From Tetracentron sinense (lineage: Eukaryota > Streptophyta > Magnoliopsida > Trochodendrales > Trochodendraceae), in the NCBI GenBank assembly GCA_015143295.1, contig CM026568.1, positions 34,108,441-34,172,440 of the forward strand: a stretch of DNA of 64,000 nt. The letters run 5' to 3'. Position 1 is the first letter of the stretch. Each line of letters begins with the position of its first letter. Under the pieces are notes generated by a model. It ran no database searches. It worked only from the letters and a program-made list of their open reading frames with translations, and had not been told where the DNA came from. A program made the position numbers and the translations under genes. Below, in pieces: positions 22,401 to 32,099 of the stretch.

Positions 22401-25037
22401 ACAACTAGCAGCATTCTTATTGATAAAAAAAAATAAAATTTACTTGCAGCATTCTTACATCTTTCATATTTACATATATTTTTTATATCCTTGAGATAAT
22501 ATGTGAATTAGGTTGTCCACATCCATACTCAGGATGACAATATAATAGTTGCTTTGCATATAAAAGTGTTGTATCGTCCATTGTTAATAAAATCAATTCT
22601 TCATTGATAATGAGATTGTTTTAATTGATAATAGTTATTTAAGTCATAGACAGAGAAATGGTTAATAATATTTTTTTCTTCATTTAATTTTGGAAATCTC
22701 TTATGTTAGGATTTCATTGGCAGGTAATGTATGATGCATTTGGTGTTAGATTACACACTGGACGCCAAGCAGAGGTATGCCTTTGTTACTGCCTTCTCTA
22801 TTTTCCGCTACCCATGCTTTTCTATCCTTTGATTTGTTGTTTCTTCTTTTGCTTTTTAATTTCTCTTGTGGTTTTTAGACAATCTGTGGAAATGTGCGTG
22901 CAAAATATTTTCAATTGATTGCGTAGCAAGTGTTGGAATTTAGAAATACTTCTTATGCCTTAATAAATTACATTGATAATTTGTTTCTGTTATTTAAGGA
23001 ATGTGGATTTATCTGTTCTCGTCTTATTCAAACTGGATGCTTTGCAGGTGTTGAATCAAATTGTATATGAACTTCCGGCTGAACATCCTCTGGCTGATAC
23101 CAGGCCACTGCGTGAACTTGTCGGCCACACCCCTCCTCAGGTTTGGTTGAATGCTATCAATGACCTTTAGACAAAATTGATTTCACATCACATGCCAATT
23201 GGTATTGAAAGCTTGATAAAAGTTATTCTCTATAACATCAATTTATTGTAATTTGCCATAATAAATTAACAAGACAATGTTATCCTTAAATTTCATATGA
23301 TAAACTGAAATTATTGTGATGCATTAGCTTTTCTCTGGTCTCGTCACAATGATGTAATTCTACTTTGAGACCATAATCCAATATAAAAATTAAGTCAATA
23401 ATTGGAAAAGCTATCGCTGTTAGTAGTTAAGAAATTAAGATTAAGTTTTTTTTTTTTTTCAAATCGGTCATCATCAAATTATATATCAAATTAAGAGAGT
23501 ATAGGAATAGGAAAAATAAAGAGGTAGGGAATTTACTAATCAAAAACTCAAAGAAGAGAGAATAAAAGAGTTACACTGTCTTCAATAGAGAACCCCCAGG
23601 GGGGGGGGGGGGGGGGGGTACGAGGATCGCTTTTCTACACAAATCTCACTCTATTAGATCACCCACGTTCCCTGTCCACACCCCTTACTTGCCAATAGAA
23701 CACCATTCTAAGATCAAATATCTAATGCGTGAGCAAATGCGAGAGGAAGAGGAGGAAGACGAGCCTTCAAACAATCTCTTTTTCCTCTCTTTCCAAATCG
23801 TCCATGAGATTACTCCACGCTAAGTAGACCAAATTGCTCTTGAGTGCTGTCGAAACTTGCGAGAAACTAATAGAGTAAAAAGTTCTGAAAGGATGAAGAG
23901 AAGACCCGATTCACTCCTAATCGGAGAGAAAATGTCCCCAAATCCCATGAGCAACAGGGTAAAACACAAATGATCTACTGATTCTTCCTCATAGAGGCAC
24001 AAGAAACAACGGTTAGCCATCCTCTATTTGTCAAATAATCACATGTGAGAACCTTATCTAGAGCTGCAAACCAAAGGAATAAACATACATTCGAGGGAAT
24101 AGTAGGATTCCACACAGTCTTATAAGGAAATGGGAGCATGCTGAAGTGAAAGATTATAATAATTATGTCACTGAAAATCAACTATTGTGGTCTCTGGACC
24201 AAATCCTTCTATCCCTAACCTGGGTACAAGGGGACGAGTTAAGGCTATTTAGAAGGCGAAACAAGTTTCCAATTCCCAATTGTTCATCTCTCCTCAATCT
24301 AGGACACTAGACCACCTTGTTATTTGGTTTGGTGTTTTGCCCTGTTGGACTCTGATAATTTAGAATAAAGACATTTTCACCATAATATATTTCAGATAAT
24401 TTATGCTTGAATGTCAAATGATAGTGGGAGTGATTGTAGGTATTACTTTGCAGACATTTCAATACCTTTGAGCAAAGTTCTAGCCTCTAATGCTCAAGTG
24501 TTATAAGTTGACACCTGAGGGTCCAAAGAATGCCAACGTATATCTCCCCCACATCTCTAAAGAGGCCACAGAAATCGTATGATGCCATATTGAATTTCAA
24601 ATTACATCAAGCTTCAGCTTTAGGAGATCTTCCATGAGTGATTTCTCACCTCTATGGAAGACAATAGTGATTTCTCACCTCTATTAAGGATTGATATTTC
24701 TTACTTCACTTCTTTCCATGCTTTTCTAGTCCCTGGTCACGGATTAACATTGACCTTCTGCATTTATTTCCCCTTAGGAGCAATATGATCTCTAATGATG
24801 AATGGCAACATGACATAAATATTAGGTTTACTATTCCTTCAGGCTGTAGTCACATACAGCAAAATGAAATATATCAACACAAGTTGTAAGTTTATGTTCA
24901 TTATGTAGAAATAGTGTGGGTTAATGTTTTTCCTTTTGAATAAAAAAAAAAAATTACAGGTCATTGCTGGTGCATTGCTTGGATTTGTTACAGCAGCTAT
25001 TGCCCACATAATCAACAAAGCAGCTAGTCATGCTTGA
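19429..25037 (+). CDS. Divergent PAP2 family protein (DUF212), acid phosphatase/haloperoxidase-related
   Basis: Five exons join in frame: 19429-19580, 20607-20763, 22724-22774, 23048-23140 and 24960-25037, giving 176 residues. After a Ser-rich N-terminus, residues 30-50 form a hydrophobic segment (YPLISALVAFALAQSIKFFT). Then come GSGGMPSSHAATVTALAVA (about 65-83), VVMYDAFGVRLHTGRQAEVL, and LRELVGHTPPQVIAGALLG with a final hydrophobic helix. GGMPSSH and GHTPPQV(I/F)AG are the paired motifs of this divergent phosphatidic acid phosphatase 2 family. Length and exon number fit plant homologues of about 160-180 residues. It is presumably a multi-pass membrane protein; the substrate is not known. 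A second ATG follows at once (19432), so either could start. Introns 1 and 4 carry local repeats and a LINE fragment. Confidence 0.93.
20441..20513 (+). repeat. Triple short tandem repeat in intron 1 of the DUF212 gene
   Basis: The word 'gtatgctgctagca' occurs three times with a period of about 29 bp (20441, 20470, 20499), separated by T-rich spacers. It looks like a young minisatellite. A second local duplication of about 50 bp ('tattcttttttgtagttctc') lies in intron 2 at about 20890-20985. Confidence 0.85.
23700..24185 (-). mobile_element. LINE fragment (zinc-binding RT domain) in intron 4 of the DUF212 gene
   Basis: On the minus strand, 24181-23975 encodes YKTVWNPTIPSNVCLFLW, then DKVLTCDYLTNRGW. 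Shifted by one frame at 24020-23820, it encodes [16 protein letters not shown]. This is the same plant LINE domain as in the other fragments of this window. At least one frameshift and stops make it dead. It is antisense to the host gene. Confidence 0.82.
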
Positions 25038-26222
25038 TACTCATGAGATAGTATAGGTCAGCATCTTTGATCGTTGCTCACCAATCACTCCAACATGGAA
25101 GCGGCTTGCAGATCTGTTACCTGAATTGGTTATTCTTATCTGAATATCGAGCACATGTTCTCTGTTATTCTTTTATAGATACCTAGCATTCTCTTTCATT
25201 GAATTATGTTCTTTTCAGTTAAATTATTGTATAAGCAAAATGCATTTAGACGAGTGATTGTTGAAATAGACTTGTTTGTTCTTTCCACCGTGTAGTGGCA
25301 ACAAGACTTGCTTGCACGAGATCAATTTTATTGGGACACACATCATTACTTTGACATGATTTAACCATAGGTTAGCTGAAGAGATAATCTTGGTTGTTCA
25401 TGTAAATAGTGTAGTTGTTTCATTATTGATTCTTGCAATGAAAAAGTTCTTATAAAAAACCCCAATGAGTCATCACTTAAAGCTCGAAAGATTTAACAAA
25501 TTCTTATACTCAGAAACATGTGACAAAAAAGACCAGAAATGGGGAAATCTTATTGCTTTGTTTTCCCTAGCTCCTAAATTTTCACTTTTCAATATATTAA
25601 CAATAGCCCTGAATTGTCAGCAATGATGATATATTTGTAGAATTTGTCCTAAAGTAGGTGATATGAATATGCTGAAAATCATCTCACCTACCTTAGAATT
25701 CCTCTATGGCATTTCTGAAGATAATTTATATATAAGCTGACTAACTAAGATGCCTTCCAAATGAGTAACTTGAAATCCAGAAACTATCGGGATTGCATTC
25801 TTCCAATCCGACAGGTATGCTACTCATGAAGTAGATTGGGTTTACGGATAAAAAAAAAATAAAAAAATAGGATTTATTTGATGAATAAAACAAGTATTTA
25901 CTTTTCCTTTCTTTCACTTTGATGGAGTAGGTCATGTTATTAAAGGCTTGTATTATAATCTGCAACAGGTACACCTTGGAGATTTCCTAGACTGAAGTTT
26001 GAGAATTTAGATTCTTTGCATTGCAAGTAGCGAAGTTCAACAGAGATAGGCATAATTTCATTGATGAACAACTGAAAATGATGGGGACTTATTATTAGTG
26101 GTAGTAAGTAGTGGTTTTAACACAAGATAGACCCCAAAACATGATCATAACAGAAGGATAAGGACAGAAACCTTGAAAACTGACAATTCTACTTTAGATA
26201 GGTTCCTAGATGATGAACTTAC
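25038..26222. other. Intergenic region between convergent genes
   Basis: The DUF212 gene (+) and the malate synthase gene (-) converge here, so both 3' UTRs and terminators should lie in this interval. No coding sequence or transposon was recognised. Confidence 0.5.
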
Positions 26223-28244
26223 TCAGAGCCTAGAAGATCCCCTGGGGTGATGGACGACAATATGGTTATAGGCATCTAGAGTCAGAAAATCATCCAGGTT
26301 TGGAGTCGTGCATTGCCGGGTGAAAAGGTTGCAAGCCTCCTTGTACATTCCCTTCTTGAACCTTTCTCGACCAATCTCTCTTTCAATTCTAGCCATCTCT
26401 TCTTCTACCACTCTCCCAAAGAGGTCCAAGCTCACCTTGACCCCAAGCCCATCTCCATCCAAAACCACTCTGTACTTCAACCATTGCCAGTTCTGAACTC
26501 TGCTTATTTCCGCAGTAGCGGCATCCTCCATGAGGTTGTACAGAGGCACCGATCCAGTTCCGGTGAGCCAGGCGGCCAAGTACTGGATCCCCACCCGAGT
26601 GTTTAGTCGGAGGCCTTCCATTGTACGAACGCCTCTAGGCCTCTGTAAGAGGTCATCTTCAGTCAGGTTAGCCGCTTCTTCTCGCTTCATGGTTTGGATC
26701 TGGTTAGGGGCGTTTCCCATGTTGTTGTTGAAGACTTCCATGATGGCTGGGATCAGACCAGGGTGGGCCGCCCAAGTTCCGTCGTGCCCTGCCCGAACCT
26801 CTCGCAGCTTGTCCTTCCTCACCAGATCTAAGGCTGCCTCATTTGCCACTGGATCATCTCTAATCGGAATCTGAGCTGCCTGTTTAAGATGGAAAAATAG
26901 AGATTTGTTATGAGGTCAGAGAGTAGTACTGCAAACCTGCACGTACACATGCAATTGGAAATTGAAAATTGGAATCATGATTCATGCAGGAGATGAAGAA
27001 GATTTACATACCATGCCACCCATGGCATGTACACCACGCCTATGGCATGTTCGGATGAGGAGGTCAGAGTAGCTCCTCATGAAGTGCTGAGCCATGCCAA
27101 CCTGAACCCTGTCCGGGAGCAGGCGATCAGGGTGTGCCTGGAAAGTCTTGACATAGCTAAAAATGTAGTCCCATCTACCACAGTTCAACCCAACAGAATG
27201 ATCTCTTAGCTCATAGAGGATTTCATCCATTTGAAATACAGCCGGAAGCGTCTCAATCAGAACAGTAGCCCTGATGCTTCCTCTCTCAATTCCAGCCATC
27301 TTCTCCGCCCTCTCGAACACACAGTTCCATATTTTAGCTTCCCTGCAAATAACAGACCTTATATTAGAACAACTACCACTACTTTTAGGTGTACTTCAGT
27401 GCAGTATATACATATATAGGACTTCAAACTTACCTTGAATGCTCCATTTTGGGGAGATAGAAGAAGGGGCCAGAGCCGGCGCCTTGAGTCCGGCGGAAGT
27501 TTGCATGGTTATGGTAAAAGTAAAGGCCGAAGTCGACGAGGCAACCAGTTGCAGGTTCGCCATCAATGAGGATGTGGGACTCAGGCAGGTGCCACCCTCG
27601 AGGGCGGACGAAAAGCTTGGCTGTCTGCTCATTGAGCTTGTAAACCCTGTTCCTGGACTGGTCATGGAAGCTTATAGTTCCATCTACAGCATCCTTTAAG
27701 TTAACTTGGCCCCTCATAAGGTTCTCCCAAGTTGGTGAAAGTGCATCCTCGAAGTCAGACTATTTTAACAACATGCATCACCATTCCATCATGAGTATTT
27801 ACAAAAGCAGAACAAAACTACGTGCATGAAATGAATGGAAAACCTTCTCACCATGAACACTTTGGCTCCAGAATTGAGTGCATTGATGATCATCTTCCGC
27901 TCCACCGGGCCGGTGATCTCCACCTTCCGATCGGCGACGGCTGGTGGGACAGGTGCACATACCCAATCCCCCTCCCTAACATACTTCGTAACGGGATCAA
28001 ACCCCGGCAATGCTCCCTCATTGTACCTCCTCTTTGCTTCCTTCCGGCACTCCAACGCATACTTGATGCGGTTTCGGAACTCTCGCTGCAACTCAGCTAC
28101 GAATTGCAAAGCATCCTTGGTGAGGATCTTCGCAAATTCCTCATCATATCGGCCTCTGATGTCAACTCCATCAGGGACATCATAGGTCCTGCCGATCTTT
28201 CGTGTCATTGATGAAGCATAACCATTGGATCCAAGGCCCATCAT
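26223..28244 (-). CDS. MLS: Malate synthase, glyoxysomal
   Basis: Four exons on the minus strand join in frame: 28244-27852, 27759-27434, 27342-27012 and 26879-26223, giving 568 residues, the normal plant length. The enzyme joins glyoxylate and acetyl-CoA to malate in the glyoxylate cycle, in peroxisomes of fat-mobilising seedlings. The family signature is complete at residues 286-301 ([16 protein letters not shown]). [19 protein letters not shown] and [15 protein letters not shown] are further conserved blocks. The last three residues, SRL, are a type 1 peroxisomal targeting signal. All splice sites are GT/AG. Two ATG codons in a row start the frame (28244 and 28241). Nothing suggests a defect. 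Confidence 0.97.
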
Positions 28245-28368
28245 CTTCTTGTTGTAGTGCTTCTTCTCTTGTTGTTTGGTGTCTAGGTAGTGATGGTTTG
28301 GTGGTTAGGGAGGAGAAGATATATGGAGAAGTGGATAGGTATAGAGAGTGTGGTGTTATCGTTATGGT

Positions 28369-28378
28369 CTATATTTAG
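28369..28378 (-). promoter_or_regulatory. Candidate TATA box of malate synthase
   Basis: On the minus strand the sequence reads 'ctaaatatagacc', a TATA-like element about 125 bp upstream of the start codon. That leaves a leader of roughly 90-100 bases, which is normal for a plant gene. Confidence 0.5.
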
Positions 28379-28396
28379 ACAGTGCTTTGGATCTAT

Positions 28397-28424
28397 GTGC
28401 GTCAGATTATCAGAACTGACGCAC
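28397..28424. repeat. Short palindrome upstream of the malate synthase TATA box
   Basis: GTGCGTCAG and CTGACGCAC are perfect 9-bp inverted arms separated by ten bases. They lie just upstream of the candidate TATA box. This could be a dimeric transcription-factor site or a chance inverted repeat. Confidence 0.5.
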
Positions 28425-28449
28425 GTCTGACCTCGAGAAACGGAAGGAT

Positions 28450-29161
28450 AGGGTGCATGGTTTTGATTTTTGTGCCTGCCTAGGGAAGTGCAGTTTGTTT
28501 AGATATGGTGGGCCGTGGCATCATTTTTATGGTTCTAGAAAGGATCGTTATCATGAACTAGTAATGGCAGTTTTGTTGCTGCCTCTCCATTGCGCGAGGA
28601 AAATGGCTCTTAAGGCCCGCTCAGACTTACAAACCTTGACACTTTACACTTGTTCTTAGGAAATGTGAGTCACTTTGTTAAGTTATTAACAAAATTAATT
28701 TTTATTATCTTGGGGTTTCAAGTCTATTCATTTTTATTTATGAGACTTGAAATTATTCATATTCATTTTGTTGCATTTGAAGTCTTATGAGAATTTGAAT
28801 CCAAAAAAAGAAAAGTATATTAGATCTAGTTGTTAAAAGAAAATCATATAACAAAACTTTTAAAATGTTGGCCTTTCTAAGTCTCAGCAAAAGAACAAAC
28901 TCTAATGTAAAAACCTTATCTCGTTTCTATAAGAATTTCATTTTCAGGCAATATCATAGTTCAGCAAGAGGAGAGACAGACATGGTGAACCTGATGCCCA
29001 TCAAAGTTCTTACAAGCTGGCTAGCCAATGGGCTTTGAAGGCCTACAACTCCCCGCCTTGGCCTACATTTTGGGCCGCATACAGGTTCTGGGCCCCCCTT
29101 AGTGATGTAGGGATTCAGGTTCTGCCATTCAGGTCCAGGTAGGGTAAACCAGTATATTTAA
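28450..29161. other. Intergenic DNA, no gene recognised
   Basis: No coding sequence or clear element was seen. The segment 29020-29140 is GC-richer and contains 'gggccgcatacaggttctgg', which may come from a repeat that I could not identify. Confidence 0.4.
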
Positions 29162-30110
29162 GGGTGCTGATAGGCGCACCCCACTTTTTGATGACTGCAC
29201 ACCATTAGTAAAAGTTACTTACCATACTCCATTAAATTCATAATATTACTTATACACCCCAAAAATTAAAAAAAAGTAATAATTTTATAATTACACACCA
29301 ATAGGAGGTTCTCTTGGATTAACTAGAAAAACCATGTCAAAGCGACATGGTATCCCGGCCGGCCATGATAAAGCTGATGAAGTTTTTGTCTAAATGGCCA
29401 GAATTCAAGATTGTTGATAGTAAATCCATTGTTTCTTGTGAGAATTTTTCTTTGAGTTCTTGTTTCTTTCTTTGAGAATTTTTCTACAAATTTGCGAACT
29501 TGGGAGACTTGTAGTTGGAGAAGCTTTTCCGATCCAATATCAGTTTTGCCTTGTGGTGTTGTTGAGTTAACCAAAAAAAAAAAGGTACCCGAATATAACA
29601 TTGAATCACTTGGTTGCTTATCCGAACATCTTCGAGTGACGAATAGAGGATGAAAGATCCACTGATGGTGTCTTAAGAATCTCTGTAAACCATTGGTTTC
29701 GCCGGTTCTGGTTAGCGAAGATGGCTAAAGAAGAACCTATCAATGGGTAAGATCTCGACAATTTACCCACCTGAGATGAAGGTGACAACACCCTATCAAG
29801 TGAATTGTTAATAATGAAGAAGAGGAGGAACAAATTTGGAAAAAGAAAAAGAAGAAATGATGCCAAAAGATCAAGCTGCAAAATGGTTGAGAAAGATGAG
29901 GTATGGATATGAAATAAAGATGAGAAACGGTTGAAGAATCTACTTATAAAAATCGTGAAATCTGGTTTGTGGAGATTTGCAGAGATACGGTTGGGTGCAC
30001 AGGCAGAGAGGAAGAAAGAGAATCGCCAAAGACCATGGGGTGCGGTTATTAAAGTAAAGGAAAACTGAAATGGCAGAAAAATTTAAAAATGGGGTGTAGT
30101 CATAAGCCCC
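29162..30110. mobile_element. TIR element carrying P450 gene pieces (Pack-type)
   Basis: This 949-bp segment is flanked by a perfect 8-bp direct repeat ATATTTAA (29154-29161 and 30111-30118). Its ends are related inverted repeats: GGGTGCTGATAGGCGCACCCC on the left, and GGGGCTTATGACTACACCCC reading inward from the right. The interior holds rearranged pieces of a CYP94-type cytochrome P450 gene. The left end resembles that of the element at 8043-8778 (GGGTG, then TGCTA- and GCGCACC-like words), so both may belong to one family. No transposase is present. It fits a Pack-type element that has captured host exons. Confidence 0.72.
29323..29881 (-). pseudogene. CYP94-type cytochrome P450 fragments
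   Basis: On the minus strand, 29881-29618 encodes a P450 N-terminus: a hydrophobic anchor, then RSYPLIGSSLAIFANQNRR and QWFTEIL, as in CYP94 fatty-acid omega-hydroxylases. After a stop and a frame change, 29540-29323 resumes far downstream in the P450 with IGSEKLLQLQVSQVRKFVEK and finishes at ALTWFF. ALTWFF normally follows the oxygen-binding AGxDT segment; here that segment is corrupted to GRPGY. The region between substrate-recognition sites 1 and 3, the ExxR motif and the haem-binding Cys are all missing. It cannot make a working enzyme. It lies wholly inside the TIR element. Confidence 0.78.
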
Positions 30111-30118
30111 ATATTTAA

Positions 30119-30649
30119 TCCTTTACTAACGGTCCCCAAAAGGAATGGATCTAAACCTGAAAAAGGATACGGTATGCTCTCTCATGTGTGCGTGTATTTG
30201 GGAAGGGGACGACCCCTAGGTAAACCAGCCATTGTAGAGAAAGCACTTGAGTGTAATAAAATCCAAATTGCACTGTTCAACAAGATGTCCTGCTATAGTA
30301 TATGCCCATTTGCTTTATCTGTTTTGAGCTTTGCAGTAGAAGCATAAATCCAAAAGCATAAGATCAACTAAATAACACAGGAGGAAATCCAAGAACAACC
30401 AGACCCAAAATTTAAATATTCATGACAAAGAACACTGATCTCATGAATGGATCATGTATATCAATTAGCTTATTACCCCCCCGAAATAAAAGTAGTGGAA
30501 ATGGATACTCTTGAGGTCTCTTCGTTTGCCGTAGCCTGTCTAGGCCATTTTAACATGGATGACAGAAAACCTAGATCATCTAATACAGCCATTATTGCCA
30601 AATCAAATCCTCCCACATGCATCTGAATTAAGAGAATCTTAGTTGAGGA
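30119..30649. other. Intergenic DNA, no feature recognised
   Basis: No coding potential, inverted repeat or known element was recognised in this interval. Confidence 0.4.
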
Positions 30650-31110
30650 CGTTGAGAACCAGCTTACGGGACTTCAGAACTGACCACCTCAAGCGGAGGT
30701 AATAAGCAGCTCCGAGAATTGTGAGCGACAGTATGAATGTCCATTTGAATCGCATCTGCATTTGAAGGCTAATAAGTGAGAAATAGCTATTGTTATTTGA
30801 TATATCAACTGGATGGAGAATTCATTCAGTACCGATTTACCAGTTTCCCTTCTTCCATTTCTAGCTCCACCTGCCTAGGACAAAAAAGATGTCACTTCTT
30901 TCCCCATCTGCACCAACATTTGGAAAAGAATCTGAGCTTCCAATTATCTGCAAGTGAAGTTTGTGCAAACAAAATGCATGCAAAGAAAAAATTAAAATAA
31001 AATCCTTAACCAAAATAATTGCAGTGAAAGGATTAGGGATGTTTACCTGAGATTCTGTTGCAGGTGTATCATCTCCATAACAGCACAACCAATACTCATT
31101 TTAGGCATAG
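30650..31110 (-). other. Exon-like stretch of an unidentified gene remnant
   Basis: Three pieces on the minus strand can be linked by GT/AG borders. Around 31090-31050 the reading is CYGDDTPATESQ. Around 30955-30845 it is IIGSSDSFPNVGADGERSD, then after a frame change QVELEMEEGKL. Around 30757-30648 it is MRFKWTFILSLTILGAAYYL and LRLRWSVLKSRKLVLNVLN before a stop. The last piece looks like a tail anchor with a basic end. I do not recognise the protein. The frame change suggests decay. Further exon-like pieces occur near 31380-31640 (ISVVFDDFHRVAFDIDLRGKG). Confidence 0.3.
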
Positions 31111-32099
31111 CTATTGTTCCATGGGGAAGTAAGGATTATAGTGCAGCACTTCTCGAATCTGTAATGCCAATTTAAGGACTTCTTAACCGGTTAATTAATG
31201 AAACTGGGACATTATAACCAATTGAAAGTAAGGGATCCAAACTAATCAAATTTGAGCAAAGGTGACATGCACTAACACAGAGGCCGATATGGTAGGGGAT
31301 GAACAGCATAGTTGTCCCTCGTGAAGTATATCATAAATTCATAATAGAGGGTAAGCCACGGGATTTTAGAATCTATCATAATAGAGATCTGAAGAAGGGA
31401 AACCAAACCATGAGACCTTTGCCTCTAAGGTCAATATCGAAGGCTACACGATGAAAATCATCAAAAACCACAGAGATCTGAACTCTGAAGAACAGATTGA
31501 AATTCCTTACCTGGCTGGGACTGAGAACAAGAGAGAAGTAAAGGTAGTGAAGCGAGCTCACGATGAATTTTCAGTCATTGGTAAAAGACAAAAACTAAGT
31601 TCACTTGGCCGAGGTGATGAGAGAAAGCCATGTTAGAAAGAAATGGGTAGTCCTATCATATAACAATATAGAAAGTGATTCCATGTTTTTAGTTCTAGTT
31701 AAAATCGGTGCTTGCTATAAGTAGCACCCAGGAAAAAGAACGATTATCTGTACCGTTTCCGTATAATAAATTTTACAAAACAATTCAATTACCATCGTCA
31801 ATGTGATAATGCCTTCTGGGTTGGCAACATGAAGCCTATTTTGCCATTCTCTATTATTAAAAGTCATAGCTTAAGTAAAAACGTGTGTTATCAAATCTTT
31901 TCTCACTATATCAAACTACTCACAAGTAATTAATAAATATGATATTATATTGTTTGATCGATGTCCAAAGGGAAACCAAACCATTAGACCTTGGTACCAG
32001 TAAATTGCTATTACTTTCATGGCAACAACACAGCAATACACTATTGCAAAAGAATACTTTTGTGAGTTGAGATTTAAAAATAACATAACTGTGGTACCT

